From contig CACYAW010000010.1 in assembly GCA_902772455.1 (NCBI GenBank), forward strand, positions 1-64,000: a stretch of DNA of 64,000 bases, in the 5' to 3' direction. Source of the DNA: an uncultured Bacteroidales bacterium (GTDB taxonomy: Bacteria; Bacteroidota; Bacteroidia; Bacteroidales; Muribaculaceae). This document shows positions 48,778-57,983 of the stretch, in pieces. Both the position numbers and the translations under genes were made by a program. The notes under the pieces are model-generated. The model did no database searches. It saw nothing but the letters and a program-made list of their open reading frames with translations, and was not told the origin of the DNA. Positions within the stretch are counted from its first letter, which is position 1. Each line of letters begins with the position of its first letter.

Positions 48778-51700
48778 TTATTCCTCTTCGCTGGCTTTCT
48801 TGAGGGGATCAAGGACAATGAGCTTGTTAATGGGGGTTCCGCCGTAGTTCACCCCATCGTTATAGGTGCCGAAGTAGCGGTACAGTCCTGCAGGCACCTT
48901 GTTGCCGTCCATGTCCTTCATGTCCCAGCTCACCGGGAAATTGCCGGTGGTGCTCATCCACACGAGACGTCCTGTCGCATCGGTCACACGCAGCACCATC
49001 TCGGGAACGGGGGTGAGCTCGGTCTCCACGTCGAAGTTGACCTCATCGTCCAGGAATGCGGGCATCTTATCGGTCACGAGACCGACAGCCGACGCTTGTC
49101 CCACCATGAACGTGATGGTGCGGCTGGCGCTGTTGCCCAGCATGTCATAGACGGTGTAAGTGAGCGTGTGCATGCCCTCAGAGAGATTCGACAACGGGTA
49201 CTCGATGTTCACCGTCTTAGTGCCATCGGTTACCGTTGCGAAACATGTCACTTCGCCATAGGACTGCTTACCGCCGTCAAGCTGAAGTTTCATGCTGTTG
49301 TGAGCCGAATTGGACTGCACGTTAATGCCCATATCGTCACTGGCACTGATATACAGCATCGCCTGTGGTGCTACCATTGCACCGTCTTCAAAGGTCATCT
49401 GGTCATTGATATACATGGCCGTGATGACCGGTGCCTGGTCGTCGTTGATGGCAAGAGAGTCGTTGTAAGCGAGCATCGTCACCTGCTTGGTGAAGCCGTT
49501 CACCATGTAGTCGCTGTTGTCCTTGTGGGCATAAACGCGCAGCAGGACGTCCTCGTCGAGTGCCAGCGGCGACTTGGGGGTAATCACCTCACCCGTGAAC
49601 ATGCCGTTCACCACGCGTCCCGAAACCTCGGCCAATTTGGGACGGTCATAATGAATATCACGATCTTCGTATTCGCCGTTCACCTTGAAACTCAATGTTG
49701 TGTACAACCTCTCGCGATCATAGAGTGTCACCGTTGCATCACCATTGAATTCCGTGTCGATATTGCCCTGGGCATCCACCACCTGGGCCTTAACCTCGAA
49801 CTTGCAGAGCGGACTGATCGTCGCCTTCAACGTGTCGGTCACATCGACACCGTTCACGCTAGTGATGTTAAACCGTGAAATGGGATAATTCACACGCATG
49901 GCCGGGTCACCCAGCAGGAAGAACGACATCTTGTTGACATCGGCCGTCGTGAAGCCCAGTTTAGCCTGTTTATAGGCTTCACCCAGCGTGGGCATCACGC
50001 CGTTTGCGTCATAGCTGAACAACGAGTTGATGAAGTACTGGTTCAACTGGTCGTTGGGGGCGGCATACACCATGCGCGAAGAAGTGAGCAGCGCGATAGC
50101 GCCACCGTCACGCTTGTGGAACATCAGCTCGGCAATGCCGCGCGAGGCGTTATCGTAGTGCGCCACGTTACAGCACGCTGTGGACATGATGGGGAAATGC
50201 GGATAGGACGTGCGCGACACGTCACCCGTGGTCCACATCTTGTTTGTCTTGGTGAACGAGACGGCGCCGGCATGGCCCACATAGGTGGCATAGTAGGCGC
50301 CATCCTTCAACTGGAAGGCAATCTGCTGCTTGGCCTCGGTCGCGGTTTTGCGCTCAACGGCAAATTTAGGCTCAGTGGTCGAACGGGGATACATGCTGTT
50401 GTGCGCCGTGTTCACGTTCATGCCGGTATTGAGCGCATTGTCAATCTGGTTCTTGTAGCCCTGACCCTCGAACATATACTCGCCGTTATCCTGTGCGTCG
50501 GTCATCACGAGGGCACTGTTGCGCCACACGCCATAATCGGGGTTGGCGTAGTATTCCACAATCTTGTCAACATCGCTGCGGGCCTCCTCAACGTTGGCGC
50601 AAGTGATGCGTCCAACGCCAATGCGCAACTTGTCATTAGAGATGTTCGTTCCAGAATTATCGTCCAAGAAACCAAAGAAGTCATCACTGGTATAGGACAG
50701 GTTCTGATAGTTGCTGTTGTCGCTCTGGTAGGTCAACAGGTCGTTGGGATGGCTACCCATCAACTCACGGTTGTCAAACGAACCGGTTCCGAACAGCAAC
50801 AGATTCTTAAACTTATCGCGGTTGCGGTCATAGAGCATCTTGCACAGCAGGCGGTAGGCCATGCCGTCACGTGTACCGCTGGAGAACTCGTTGAAAACCT
50901 GGTCTTGTGTCACGACGGCCACATCAATGCCGTCAACGGCACGGTGCATGTCGGCCAACCTTTCGGCCTGCTCCTTGAAGGCCGAAGCCGTGATGATGAG
51001 CAGGTCGGGCACCGCCATTCCATGCAGGTTCTGGTTTGCCACAGGCTCAAAGCCCGAAATCTTCTTCAACGTTTTGTTCGGGTCAAAGGCCACATAATTG
51101 GAACTGGTCAACGGCGCAGAGTAGAAGCACAAGCCGCTGCCGCTTGCGTCATTATAGGGCTTGGTGGTGACCAGCATCGGGCTCTTGGTGTTGTTGATGT
51201 ACCACACGACAGTGCTTGACGAAGCGCCCGGGAGCATGAACCGCTCTGAGCCGTTGGTCGCGCCATAGCCCATAACCAACTGGTTATCGGGAGCATCGGC
51301 AAGGATGTTCTCGCGCTTATAGGTTATGATAAAATAGTCCAAGCGCGCAATGATGGAGCGGCCGGCACTGCTGGCAAACTTGAGATAAGGCTCAAACTGG
51401 CCATGCTCGGAGGGATTAGTCAGCGTCAATGTGCCATAGGGCGAAGCAATGTTGTAATGCACATTGGTTGATGAAGGCTTGTAAATTCGCGACGAAGCCA
51501 CGGTATAGGAAGTCGTGTCAGTAGCTTCTTCGCTGTGCAGAACAGCGTTGGCGTAGCACACTTCACTGGCATTGGCAGCCATCACCGACTGCACTACAAC
51601 GCTCCTGTCAGACAAGTGGGGCAGATAGTAATCGACAAGCAACCTGCTTTTGGTAAAGTCCTCGCCCAGCATCTCTTTGCCCGATGAGGAAATACTCACG

Positions 51701-52233
51701 AGATCACGCTCATGATAGAAATAGTCCAGACTCCAAGGACGGTCAACATAAGATGACACCGTCACCACGGTCTTCTTGGAAGGCGTCAGGTCGGCCGAAG
51801 ATTCCTCGGTCAGGAAGTAGCAGCCCACCTGTGAGTATGGGTTGAAGATGCGCGTATAGTGGGGATTTGTGTTATAGTCACTGATGGTGAATGATACCGG
51901 TCCATTCGCATAGAAGCATATCTTGTCATTGGAACGGAGCATGGGCACCTGCTGCAGGTCATCGGGAGCCGTGCCGTTAAGCATTTCGCTGATGCGGTTA
52001 CCGCCCACGCCATAAACATGCACCCTGCCGGGATTGCTGAATCCCATTTCACGCAACTCGTCATAGGTGATCTCGTACATGCCGTTCTCGGGCACCGACA
52101 CCTTTACCCACTTGCCTGTTGCCAGGCGTGACTGGGCCGCATAAATCGATGTGTTGAACGCAGCCGCATAGCTGGCGCTAAAGATGGCCATCAAGACCAC
52201 ACATGCAAATTGAAATTTTGTCAGTTTGCGCAT
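48778..52233 (-). CDS. PorU-like C25-family protein, copy C
   Basis: A 1151-residue paralogue of A and B. The signal is MRKLTKFQFACVVLMAIFSASYA. Candidate catalytic residues are H654 (TYVGHAGAV) and C687/C688 (STACCNVAHYD), where Asn replaces the Asp found after the second Cys in A and B. The C-terminal beta domain reads FPVSWDMKDMDGNKVPAGLY. The start at 52233 matches its paralogues; ATG 52245 would add four residues. The gap to the upstream FAH-family gene is short and has no clear promoter, so C may be transcribed from rex. Function as for A: variant sortase or surface protease. Confidence 0.85.
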   Translation of the reverse strand: MRKLTKFQFACVVLMAIFSASYAAAFNTSIYAAQSRLATGKWVKVSVPENGMYEITYDELREMGFSNPGRVHVYGVGGNRISEMLNGTAPDDLQQVPMLRSNDKICFYANGPVSFTISDYNTNPHYTRIFNPYSQVGCYFLTEESSADLTPSKKTVVTVSSYVDRPWSLDYFYHERDLVSISSSGKEMLGEDFTKSRLLVDYYLPHLSDRSVVVQSVMAANASEVCYANAVLHSEEATDTTSYTVASSRIYKPSSTNVHYNIASPYGTLTLTNPSEHGQFEPYLKFASSAGRSIIARLDYFIITYKRENILADAPDNQLVMGYGATNGSERFMLPGASSSTVVWYINNTKSPMLVTTKPYNDASGSGLCFYSAPLTSSNYVAFDPNKTLKKISGFEPVANQNLHGMAVPDLLIITASAFKEQAERLADMHRAVDGIDVAVVTQDQVFNEFSSGTRDGMAYRLLCKMLYDRNRDKFKNLLLFGTGSFDNRELMGSHPNDLLTYQSDNSNYQNLSYTSDDFFGFLDDNSGTNISNDKLRIGVGRITCANVEEARSDVDKIVEYYANPDYGVWRNSALVMTDAQDNGEYMFEGQGYKNQIDNALNTGMNVNTAHNSMYPRSTTEPKFAVERKTATEAKQQIAFQLKDGAYYATYVGHAGAVSFTKTNKMWTTGDVSRTSYPHFPIMSTACCNVAHYDNASRGIAELMFHKRDGGAIALLTSSRMVYAAPNDQLNQYFINSLFSYDANGVMPTLGEAYKQAKLGFTTADVNKMSFFLLGDPAMRVNYPISRFNITSVNGVDVTDTLKATISPLCKFEVKAQVVDAQGNIDTEFNGDATVTLYDRERLYTTLSFKVNGEYEDRDIHYDRPKLAEVSGRVVNGMFTGEVITPKSPLALDEDVLLRVYAHKDNSDYMVNGFTKQVTMLAYNDSLAINDDQAPVITAMYINDQMTFEDGAMVAPQAMLYISASDDMGINVQSNSAHNSMKLQLDGGKQSYGEVTCFATVTDGTKTVNIEYPLSNLSEGMHTLTYTVYDMLGNSASRTITFMVGQASAVGLVTDKMPAFLDDEVNFDVETELTPVPEMVLRVTDATGRLVWMSTTGNFPVSWDMKDMDGNKVPAGLYRYFGTYNDGVNYGGTPINKLIVLDPLKKASEEE

Positions 52234-52281
52234 ATTGGTTGTCATTTAATTCATTTCTAACTTCTTATCATTCATCTGGTG

Positions 52282-52857
52282 TCACATCCTCACCTTTACG
52301 TCAAGCACCTGATTCCCGTTGATGGTGGCTGTCAGGTGGTCACCAGGTTTCATCGCCAGCGCATCGCCAGCATCGCCAGTGAACAGCATGTCGCCCATCT
52401 TGATGCTGCAACGTGTGCTAGTAGCGGCAATCAGTTCTTCCAGCGGATGCTGCATATCGGCCAGGCAGCGGTTGGCCACCTCCAGGCCGTTGACACTTAT
52501 CTCGACAGGCACGTGTGCCACGTCTTGGAAGCCGTCCACCGTAACCCATTCGCCGACAATCGCCGCTCCGTCAAATGCCCGGTCCAATCCCGTCAAGCGG
52601 TTGTCATCGCTGTGACAGGCCCTCACCGTGAATGCCGCGGTAAAGGCATCCCAATAACGGTGAGCGAACTTTGGCGCCACGCACTTGCCCAGGCGATTCA
52701 TGCGAACGACAATGGCAGGAGTGGCCAAAAAGGTTTGAGCAAAATCGGGGACGAAGAACGGGCGTCCCGTGTACAGGATGCAGGAGTCGGTCATGAGATA
52801 GGCTTGGGGGAGACTATCTTCCTTACCGTAATTTCCTGTGAAACCGATTACCTTCAT
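52282..52857 (-). CDS. Fumarylacetoacetate hydrolase-family protein
   Basis: A 191-residue cytoplasmic protein of the short FAH type found in Bacteroidetes. Recognisable segments are PAIVVRMNRLGKCVAPKFAHRYWD, VEISVNGLEVANRCLADM, and MGDMLFTGDAGDALAMKPGD. Such proteins include acylpyruvate hydrolases and oxaloacetate decarboxylases or tautomerases; the substrate here cannot be assigned. It is downstream of rex (63-base gap) and upstream of PorU-like copy C, on the same strand. Confidence 0.82.
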   Translation of the reverse strand: MKVIGFTGNYGKEDSLPQAYLMTDSCILYTGRPFFVPDFAQTFLATPAIVVRMNRLGKCVAPKFAHRYWDAFTAAFTVRACHSDDNRLTGLDRAFDGAAIVGEWVTVDGFQDVAHVPVEISVNGLEVANRCLADMQHPLEELIAATSTRCSIKMGDMLFTGDAGDALAMKPGDHLTATINGNQVLDVKVRM

Positions 52858-52920
52858 CTTGTGGCGTTGTTACTCTTTCCTTGATTCTTAAAGCCTCACA
52901 CGGCCTTCACCTGTCATCAG

Positions 52921-53568
52921 TCAAGTCGTTTGGCCTTGCATCCTGTTGTAGATAATCGCCAGGTGAGCATAGATGGAGGTGTTGGCAATCACCACGTTCT
53001 CGGGCGCCTTGATGCGATAGGGCGTGAAGTTCCACAGTGCGGTCACACCGCAAGCAATCGCCAAATCGGCACATTCCTGAGCCCGTTCAACCGGTACAGT
53101 GAGAATGGCGATGGGAATGGTGTGTTTGGCCTGCCATGCCTCCAGTTCGCTGATGGAAAACACAGGGACGCCTCCCAGTTGCTTTCCGATGACCTCATCA
53201 CGCACATCAAAGCCAGCAACGATATTGAGCCCGTAGTGCTCCAAGCCGTGGTCCTGCATCAGCGCAGTGCCCAAGCTACCGGTGCCGATGACCACTGCAT
53301 CGTGATGACGATTGAATCCCAAGAAATCCTCCAGCTCACTCACCAGGCTTTTAACCTCATAACCGATGCGCGTCTTGCCACGAATGTTAAGAAACGACAA
53401 GTCTTTAGCGATTTGAGACGATTGCACGTTAAGTTCCTTAGAAATCTGCGTCGAGGACACATACTCGACATGAAGGTGGTCTAACATGCGCACATAGGAC
53501 AGATACCACGGCAATCGCCTGATGGTGGGTTCGGGAAGGATAATTCTATTGTCGTTGCTCTTGGTCAT
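52921..53568 (-). CDS. rex: Redox-sensing transcriptional repressor Rex
   Basis: A 215-residue repressor that senses the NADH/NAD+ ratio. The N-terminal winged helix (about 10-85) contains STQISKELNVQSSQIAKDLS. The Rossmann domain follows with VVIGTGSLGTALMQD and the C-terminal domain-swapped helix ends SIYAHLAIIYNRM. It would control fermentation and respiration genes in anaerobes. Its own promoter has a TAATTTTG box; I see no clear Rex operator palindrome in the short gap, but the site could be degenerate. Confidence 0.92.
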   Translation of the reverse strand: MTKSNDNRIILPEPTIRRLPWYLSYVRMLDHLHVEYVSSTQISKELNVQSSQIAKDLSFLNIRGKTRIGYEVKSLVSELEDFLGFNRHHDAVVIGTGSLGTALMQDHGLEHYGLNIVAGFDVRDEVIGKQLGGVPVFSISELEAWQAKHTIPIAILTVPVERAQECADLAIACGVTALWNFTPYRIKAPENVVIANTSIYAHLAIIYNRMQGQTT

Positions 53569-53599
53569 AATCTATCAGTACATGAATGCAATTAACCAA

Positions 53600-53607
53600 C
53601 AAAATTA
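53600..53607 (-). promoter_or_regulatory. -7 promoter box for rex
   Basis: TAATTTTG on the minus strand, about 32 bases upstream of the rex ATG. Confidence 0.5.
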
Positions 53608-53691
53608 CCTCAAATTTTCTAACACCAAGCTATTTACACCCCAATTTTAAAGAATATGTCCGCATTTTTAACATCTGTTATGAACAAGAGA

Positions 53692-53725
53692 CTGGCGGGC
53701 TATGGTGTAACCCATGACCCGCCAG
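53692..53725 (-). terminator. Hairpin after PorU-like copy D
   Basis: Stem CTGGCGGG with CCCGCCAG around an 18-base loop, just downstream of the copy D stop. Confidence 0.6.
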
Positions 53726-53753
53726 ATTGATTTCTTGTTTTACCCCCTTAGAG

Positions 53754-56700
53754 TCAACCGCCAGTGACGGCAAGTTTTTTGGACTTGGTAGCCTCCTTGA
53801 CGCCATCGGTAGTGATGATTGCCCGATAAACATAGATGCCACGGGAAACCCGTCGTCCAGCCAAATCGGTGAGGTCCCATGTTATGGGCGTCGAGGTGTA
53901 CATGTCACTGCGTCCCGACTGTGTCGCATTCCACACGAGGCGTCCCATAAGGTCATACACCTGGATGGTCACGCTCACGACGGCATCGGGGCGGTTGTGA
54001 CGCACATAGAAGGAAGTCTCGGTACTGGCCGGATTATTACAATACACATCGGCTATCTCGGGGACGAGTCCCTTAACCACGTTAAAGCTGATGGTCTTCT
54101 CACCCATGTTGTTATACACGTCCCAGACGCGCAATCGCAGGGTGTGAGGCCCTTGTGCCAAATCATTCAACTGATAATTGATGCTGCCTAATGTGCCCTC
54201 ATCGGCAAACAAGGGTGTGTAGTAACTGGCCACATCATTATAGCTGTTGGTGGCATCGAGAGTGAGGGTCATGCTGTGCCCGATTCCAGCCGACGAAAAA
54301 TTCACGCCACTTTCGTCGCTCACCGTAGCCATCAGCAATGGTGACTCATTGATGTCACTGCCGTTCACAAAATGCTCATCATTCAGTCCCATTGTGATAA
54401 TCTGTGGACCAATGGTATCGGCCACTTCCTCGTCAGCATAACCGTAGATATAGAAATCACTGTTGCTGCCCTTTGCCTCAAGGCTGCTATTGCTATCATA
54501 GGCATACAGGTTGATCATCGCAGGCCTGTAGTTGTCATTAACCTCGCTAGGGATGATGACACGCACGGTAAAGCGTCCGTTCTTCACTGTATCGATATTG
54601 ACGGCCAGACGGTCAGGACGGTCTTCATAATTGATTACCGTTCCCTGGTCGCCATTACCATGGGTTGACACCGTCTGTTCCGGCCCGTACAGGGTCGAGA
54701 TAATAGCACCGTTAAAATCATTCATCAGCTGTCCGTCAGCATCAATGATACTGCCGCTGAACTCCACTTGCTCACGAGCCTTGAACTCGGGCAGCTTTTC
54801 ATAACTGTCAACCGGGCGCCCGTTAATGCTCTCGATGCGTGCAGTATTAGAGGCGTAAGCCAAACGCATAGCCGGGTCACCAAACATGAAGAAGCGCCTC
54901 TTGTTGTCATAGTCATCATCTTCGTTGTATACATCGACTGGGACTTTCAAATCGTTTTTTGCACGAAGCAACATGTCACCCACACGCCGCTGCTTGCCAT
55001 GTTCGTCTCGCGAGAAAATGTACCGCCCTATCGCACGGCTCAGGGAACCGTTCTCTGTCCTAAAGGCCTTGCGTGGCGGACAAATAATAGCGACCGCACC
55101 ACCATTGGGATTGAGGAAGATGTGCTCACCACTCGACAGGACTGAGTTGTCAAAGCAGGTAAACTCACAAGTTGCGGCAAAGAGCACTGGCAGCCGCTTG
55201 TAGAACAACTGTGTCTCGACATCAGAGCGCATAAGCAATCCATTGCCCGTCCAGTTTTGGGTGCTTGAGTGACCCACATAGTTCCACCACAGGACACCTT
55301 CACGCAACGTATTATACATTTTGACGCGCGCATCGGGGTAAGTGTCAGATCCACCCACACTCACAGAGTTGAAAGCATCGATAAACACATAATTATATAC
55401 CAAATCATTGCCTCCATTAGCACGGGCACTTGCAATCTCCCATTTGGAGTGAGTCATAAATTCTCCCTTGTCTCCGTCGTCAGCAACCATCAGCACCTGG
55501 TTTTTCCACGAGCCATAGATTGGGGAGGTCACATACTTGACCAGTTTGTTGACCACGGTGCGGGCCTCGGTCACGCTCTTGACAATCATGCGGCCCACAG
55601 CGATGCTCAACAGGTCATTATCCCTCAATGCAGTGCCGTCACCCAGGATGCCGAAGAAGTCGTCGCATGTTATCGACATAGCGTCATTGTCACTCCTTTC
55701 GCTCTGCCAAGTGAGCACATGCGGATAATTCAAAGCGGTCTTGGCATCAGGACCGATCATGCGGTTGTCATAACTGCCACATCCCATGAGCAGCAGATAG
55801 CCCAGCTTGTGTCCATCCTCACTCATGCCACGGTCATAGAACATCTTGCACAACCTGCGATAGGCCATCGCGTCCTGAGTGCCACTTGAGAACTCGTTGA
55901 AAATTTTCTCCTGATCGACCACGAGGACACGGAACGTATCGACCTGCTCATGCAACGAGGCGACACGCCTGGCCTGTTCGAGATAGGCGCTCGGCGAGAT
56001 GATAATCATATCAGGTGTAGGCTCACCATGGATATTTTGGTTAGACACCTCACCCACCACTTCGGGATGGGAATAGGACCCCGACTCATCAAAGGCCACA
56101 AACTCACGGCGGCCACTGGTGGCAGGACTAAAAGTCAACGTGCCATCGCCCGTCACAGCATTGAGCTGAACTGGAGCAAACGGCGCAGTGACATCCCATA
56201 CGCGTGTGGTGCTGGTGCATTCGCTGATGCGGTAACTCGACGAAGATTTTGCGTTCTGCAGGCCAAAACAGAGTGAGCCATTACGCAAAGCCAGTTCTCG
56301 CTGATAATTCACGGTAATAAAGTCCAGTCTTGCCAACTGGGCATTAGACGGACCGGAATAGTTCACTGTGTATTTCAAGTCATTGGTGCCATCGAGAGTG
56401 AATGATTTGACCGACGAGTTACTTGTCGTATTATAAAAAATACCGTCACTCTTATCTGGCTCAATGATATCAGAATCCAATTCAGGCAGCGCCTTGTCAT
56501 TGTAAGTATAGCTGATTGTGCTGGCATAGTCCTTAGTCTTGGCGGCAAAGATCGAGTACACATTCACGTCGCTGCCGGGGACCATTCCGTCAAGGGTAAA
56601 TCTGAATGTTTGGGATTTGTTGCTCAAGAAGCTCTCACCCAAGAAAACGCGTCCCATCTCGCCGGGATTGACAATATCCTGCTCGTGAAACATACGCTCG

Positions 56701-57200
56701 GTATAGGTCGTGATGACGTTGCCCGTGGGGGTGTTATCGGCCTTGATTGGCTCGATGTCACTGAAGCGGCTATCGTTGGTCACAAAATAAAACCCCGCGA
56801 GGTCATAAGGATGCTGCACCTGCAAATGCTCAATCTTGCTGTTCTTTCTCTTCCATGTAATAGGCCCTTGGGCGTAGAACAGGATGCGGTCATTAGTGCG
56901 CACAAGGGGCATCTGGGGCAGGTCATCGGCATAATTATCTCCCAGCATCGTCTCGCTCAGCGGGGCACCGCCATAACCGAACACATGTATTTGCGACAAG
57001 TCGCTTCCCAGTCCCCAGCTACGCGCATCATCGGCGGTGATCTGATAAATGCCACTTTCCCTCACCGAGACTTTCACCCACTTACCAGTAGCCAATTTAC
57101 TGGTCTCGGCATAATAGCTTTTATCCAATGCGTTCATACTGAGTGCGCTACCGACCAACAAAGCGGCAAGCATCAGCATCCGGCCAAAATATTTCATCAT
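53754..57200 (-). CDS. porU: PorU-like C25-family protein, copy D (probable main T9SS sortase)
   Basis: A 1148-residue exported protein and the most divergent of the four. The signal is MMKYFGRMLMLAALLVGSAL. The N-terminal domain reads GKWVKVSVRESGIYQITADD and VHVFGYGG-like IHVFGYGGAPLSE. Candidate catalytic residues are H644 (NYVGHSSTQNW) and C678, with C682 nearby (FAATCEFTCFDNS). The arrangement is closer to known PorU than the ACC motif of copies A-C. The end (YDLMGRLVWNATQSG, then RRVSRGIYVYRAIITTDG) resembles a T9SS C-terminal domain. It is the best candidate for the general T9SS sortase. Several ATGs cluster at the start; 57200 or 57197 begins the signal peptide, and a TATATTTTG box ends 14 bases upstream. 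Confidence 0.85.
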   Translation of the reverse strand: MMKYFGRMLMLAALLVGSALSMNALDKSYYAETSKLATGKWVKVSVRESGIYQITADDARSWGLGSDLSQIHVFGYGGAPLSETMLGDNYADDLPQMPLVRTNDRILFYAQGPITWKRKNSKIEHLQVQHPYDLAGFYFVTNDSRFSDIEPIKADNTPTGNVITTYTERMFHEQDIVNPGEMGRVFLGESFLSNKSQTFRFTLDGMVPGSDVNVYSIFAAKTKDYASTISYTYNDKALPELDSDIIEPDKSDGIFYNTTSNSSVKSFTLDGTNDLKYTVNYSGPSNAQLARLDFITVNYQRELALRNGSLCFGLQNAKSSSSYRISECTSTTRVWDVTAPFAPVQLNAVTGDGTLTFSPATSGRREFVAFDESGSYSHPEVVGEVSNQNIHGEPTPDMIIISPSAYLEQARRVASLHEQVDTFRVLVVDQEKIFNEFSSGTQDAMAYRRLCKMFYDRGMSEDGHKLGYLLLMGCGSYDNRMIGPDAKTALNYPHVLTWQSERSDNDAMSITCDDFFGILGDGTALRDNDLLSIAVGRMIVKSVTEARTVVNKLVKYVTSPIYGSWKNQVLMVADDGDKGEFMTHSKWEIASARANGGNDLVYNYVFIDAFNSVSVGGSDTYPDARVKMYNTLREGVLWWNYVGHSSTQNWTGNGLLMRSDVETQLFYKRLPVLFAATCEFTCFDNSVLSSGEHIFLNPNGGAVAIICPPRKAFRTENGSLSRAIGRYIFSRDEHGKQRRVGDMLLRAKNDLKVPVDVYNEDDDYDNKRRFFMFGDPAMRLAYASNTARIESINGRPVDSYEKLPEFKAREQVEFSGSIIDADGQLMNDFNGAIISTLYGPEQTVSTHGNGDQGTVINYEDRPDRLAVNIDTVKNGRFTVRVIIPSEVNDNYRPAMINLYAYDSNSSLEAKGSNSDFYIYGYADEEVADTIGPQIITMGLNDEHFVNGSDINESPLLMATVSDESGVNFSSAGIGHSMTLTLDATNSYNDVASYYTPLFADEGTLGSINYQLNDLAQGPHTLRLRVWDVYNNMGEKTISFNVVKGLVPEIADVYCNNPASTETSFYVRHNRPDAVVSVTIQVYDLMGRLVWNATQSGRSDMYTSTPITWDLTDLAGRRVSRGIYVYRAIITTDGVKEATKSKKLAVTGG

Positions 57201-57214
57201 AACTCTCATCATTG

Positions 57215-57223
57215 CAAAATATA
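57215..57223 (-). promoter_or_regulatory. Possible -7 promoter box for copy D
   Basis: TATATTTTG on the minus strand, one base longer than TAnnTTTG, lying among the first in-frame ATG codons of copy D. If used, translation must begin at 57212 or later. Confidence 0.35.
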
Positions 57224-57286
57224 TCATGCTTTCCCGGACTTAAAATCAAGGAAAACACACCATCGTTTTTACCTTTATAACGATTT

Positions 57287-57931
57287 TTAGGCTTCTTTAT
57301 TGTATTCACCGGTTACAGGCACGGCCAGAGTGATGTAATGGCCCTCCAGCAAGCGACTTGCCAACCGATAGCAGTTGCGTCCGCAATGTGCCGTCATGCA
57401 TGTTTCGTCAGCGCCAACAGAAAATGGCTCGAGAATGATGCCCTCAGTCCAGTCTAGGGCACTATTGCGCTCCGACTTGATAATCGCCTCTTTGGCCGTC
57501 CATGCAATGATGTGGGCAGCAAGGTCATCAACATGGATAAATTGTTGTTCTGCAGCGTTAAGGAACTTGTCGCGCACCTTGATGACCTGCCCGCGGTCGC
57601 ACTGCTCGGCATCCAAGCCGATAACGTGCTCCTCATTCCAGGCCAGCGCCACCAGTTTCATCGTGTGGGTGATACTGACGTTCATATCCATCTCCTGGAC
57701 CGACGGTGCCCCCTGCCCGTCATGCAGCAGCGTCACCGGCCGTCCAAAAGCACGGCACAGCAACAGGCGCTCGGCCGCCTTCTCGCGCTGCCGCTTGGCA
57801 GGCAATTCCATCAAATCCTCGACAGGTATCCCCTGTTCACGGCACAAGGCCAGCAACTGCTGCGGCTCTTCCTCGAGCCTCCACAGCAACACTCTCGTGC
57901 CAACCAGATATGACATTTCCTCAACAAGCAT
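57287..57931 (-). CDS. 4'-phosphopantetheinyl transferase (Sfp type)
   Basis: A 214-residue enzyme that moves phosphopantetheine from coenzyme A onto carrier proteins. The fingerprint is complete: MNVSITHTMKLVALAWN, VIGLDAEQ (metal-binding Asp), and FIHVDDLAAHIIAWTAKEAIIK with the WxxKEA motif. ATG at 57931 is chosen; the open frame extends upstream into the permease gene but loses coding character. It is the last gene of the efflux-operon run. Pairing with an aryl-polyene or nonribosomal system is possible, but no such genes are present here. The gap before it carries 9-base CGGATTAAA repeats. Confidence 0.9.
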   Translation of the reverse strand: MLVEEMSYLVGTRVLLWRLEEEPQQLLALCREQGIPVEDLMELPAKRQREKAAERLLLCRAFGRPVTLLHDGQGAPSVQEMDMNVSITHTMKLVALAWNEEHVIGLDAEQCDRGQVIKVRDKFLNAAEQQFIHVDDLAAHIIAWTAKEAIIKSERNSALDWTEGIILEPFSVGADETCMTAHCGRNCYRLASRLLEGHYITLAVPVTGEYNKEA

Positions 57932-57950
57932 GGGATGGTTACGGAAACAA

Positions 57951-57981
57951 CGGATTAAACGGATTAAACGGAAAAACGGAT
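57951..57981. repeat. CGGATTAAA 9-bp iterations between the permease and Sfp genes
   Basis: Two exact CGGATTAAA units and two degenerate ones (CGGAAAAA, CGGATGATT) fill the 50-base operon gap. Confidence 0.75.
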
Positions 57982-57983
57982 GA

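Noticed and set aside
48646..51219. Long plus-strand frames (410 and 367 codons) opposite PorU-like copy C
   Set aside because: Similar frames appear opposite copies A and B at matching places, as expected from antisense of paralogous genes; composition is Val/His/Ala-rich with no domain.
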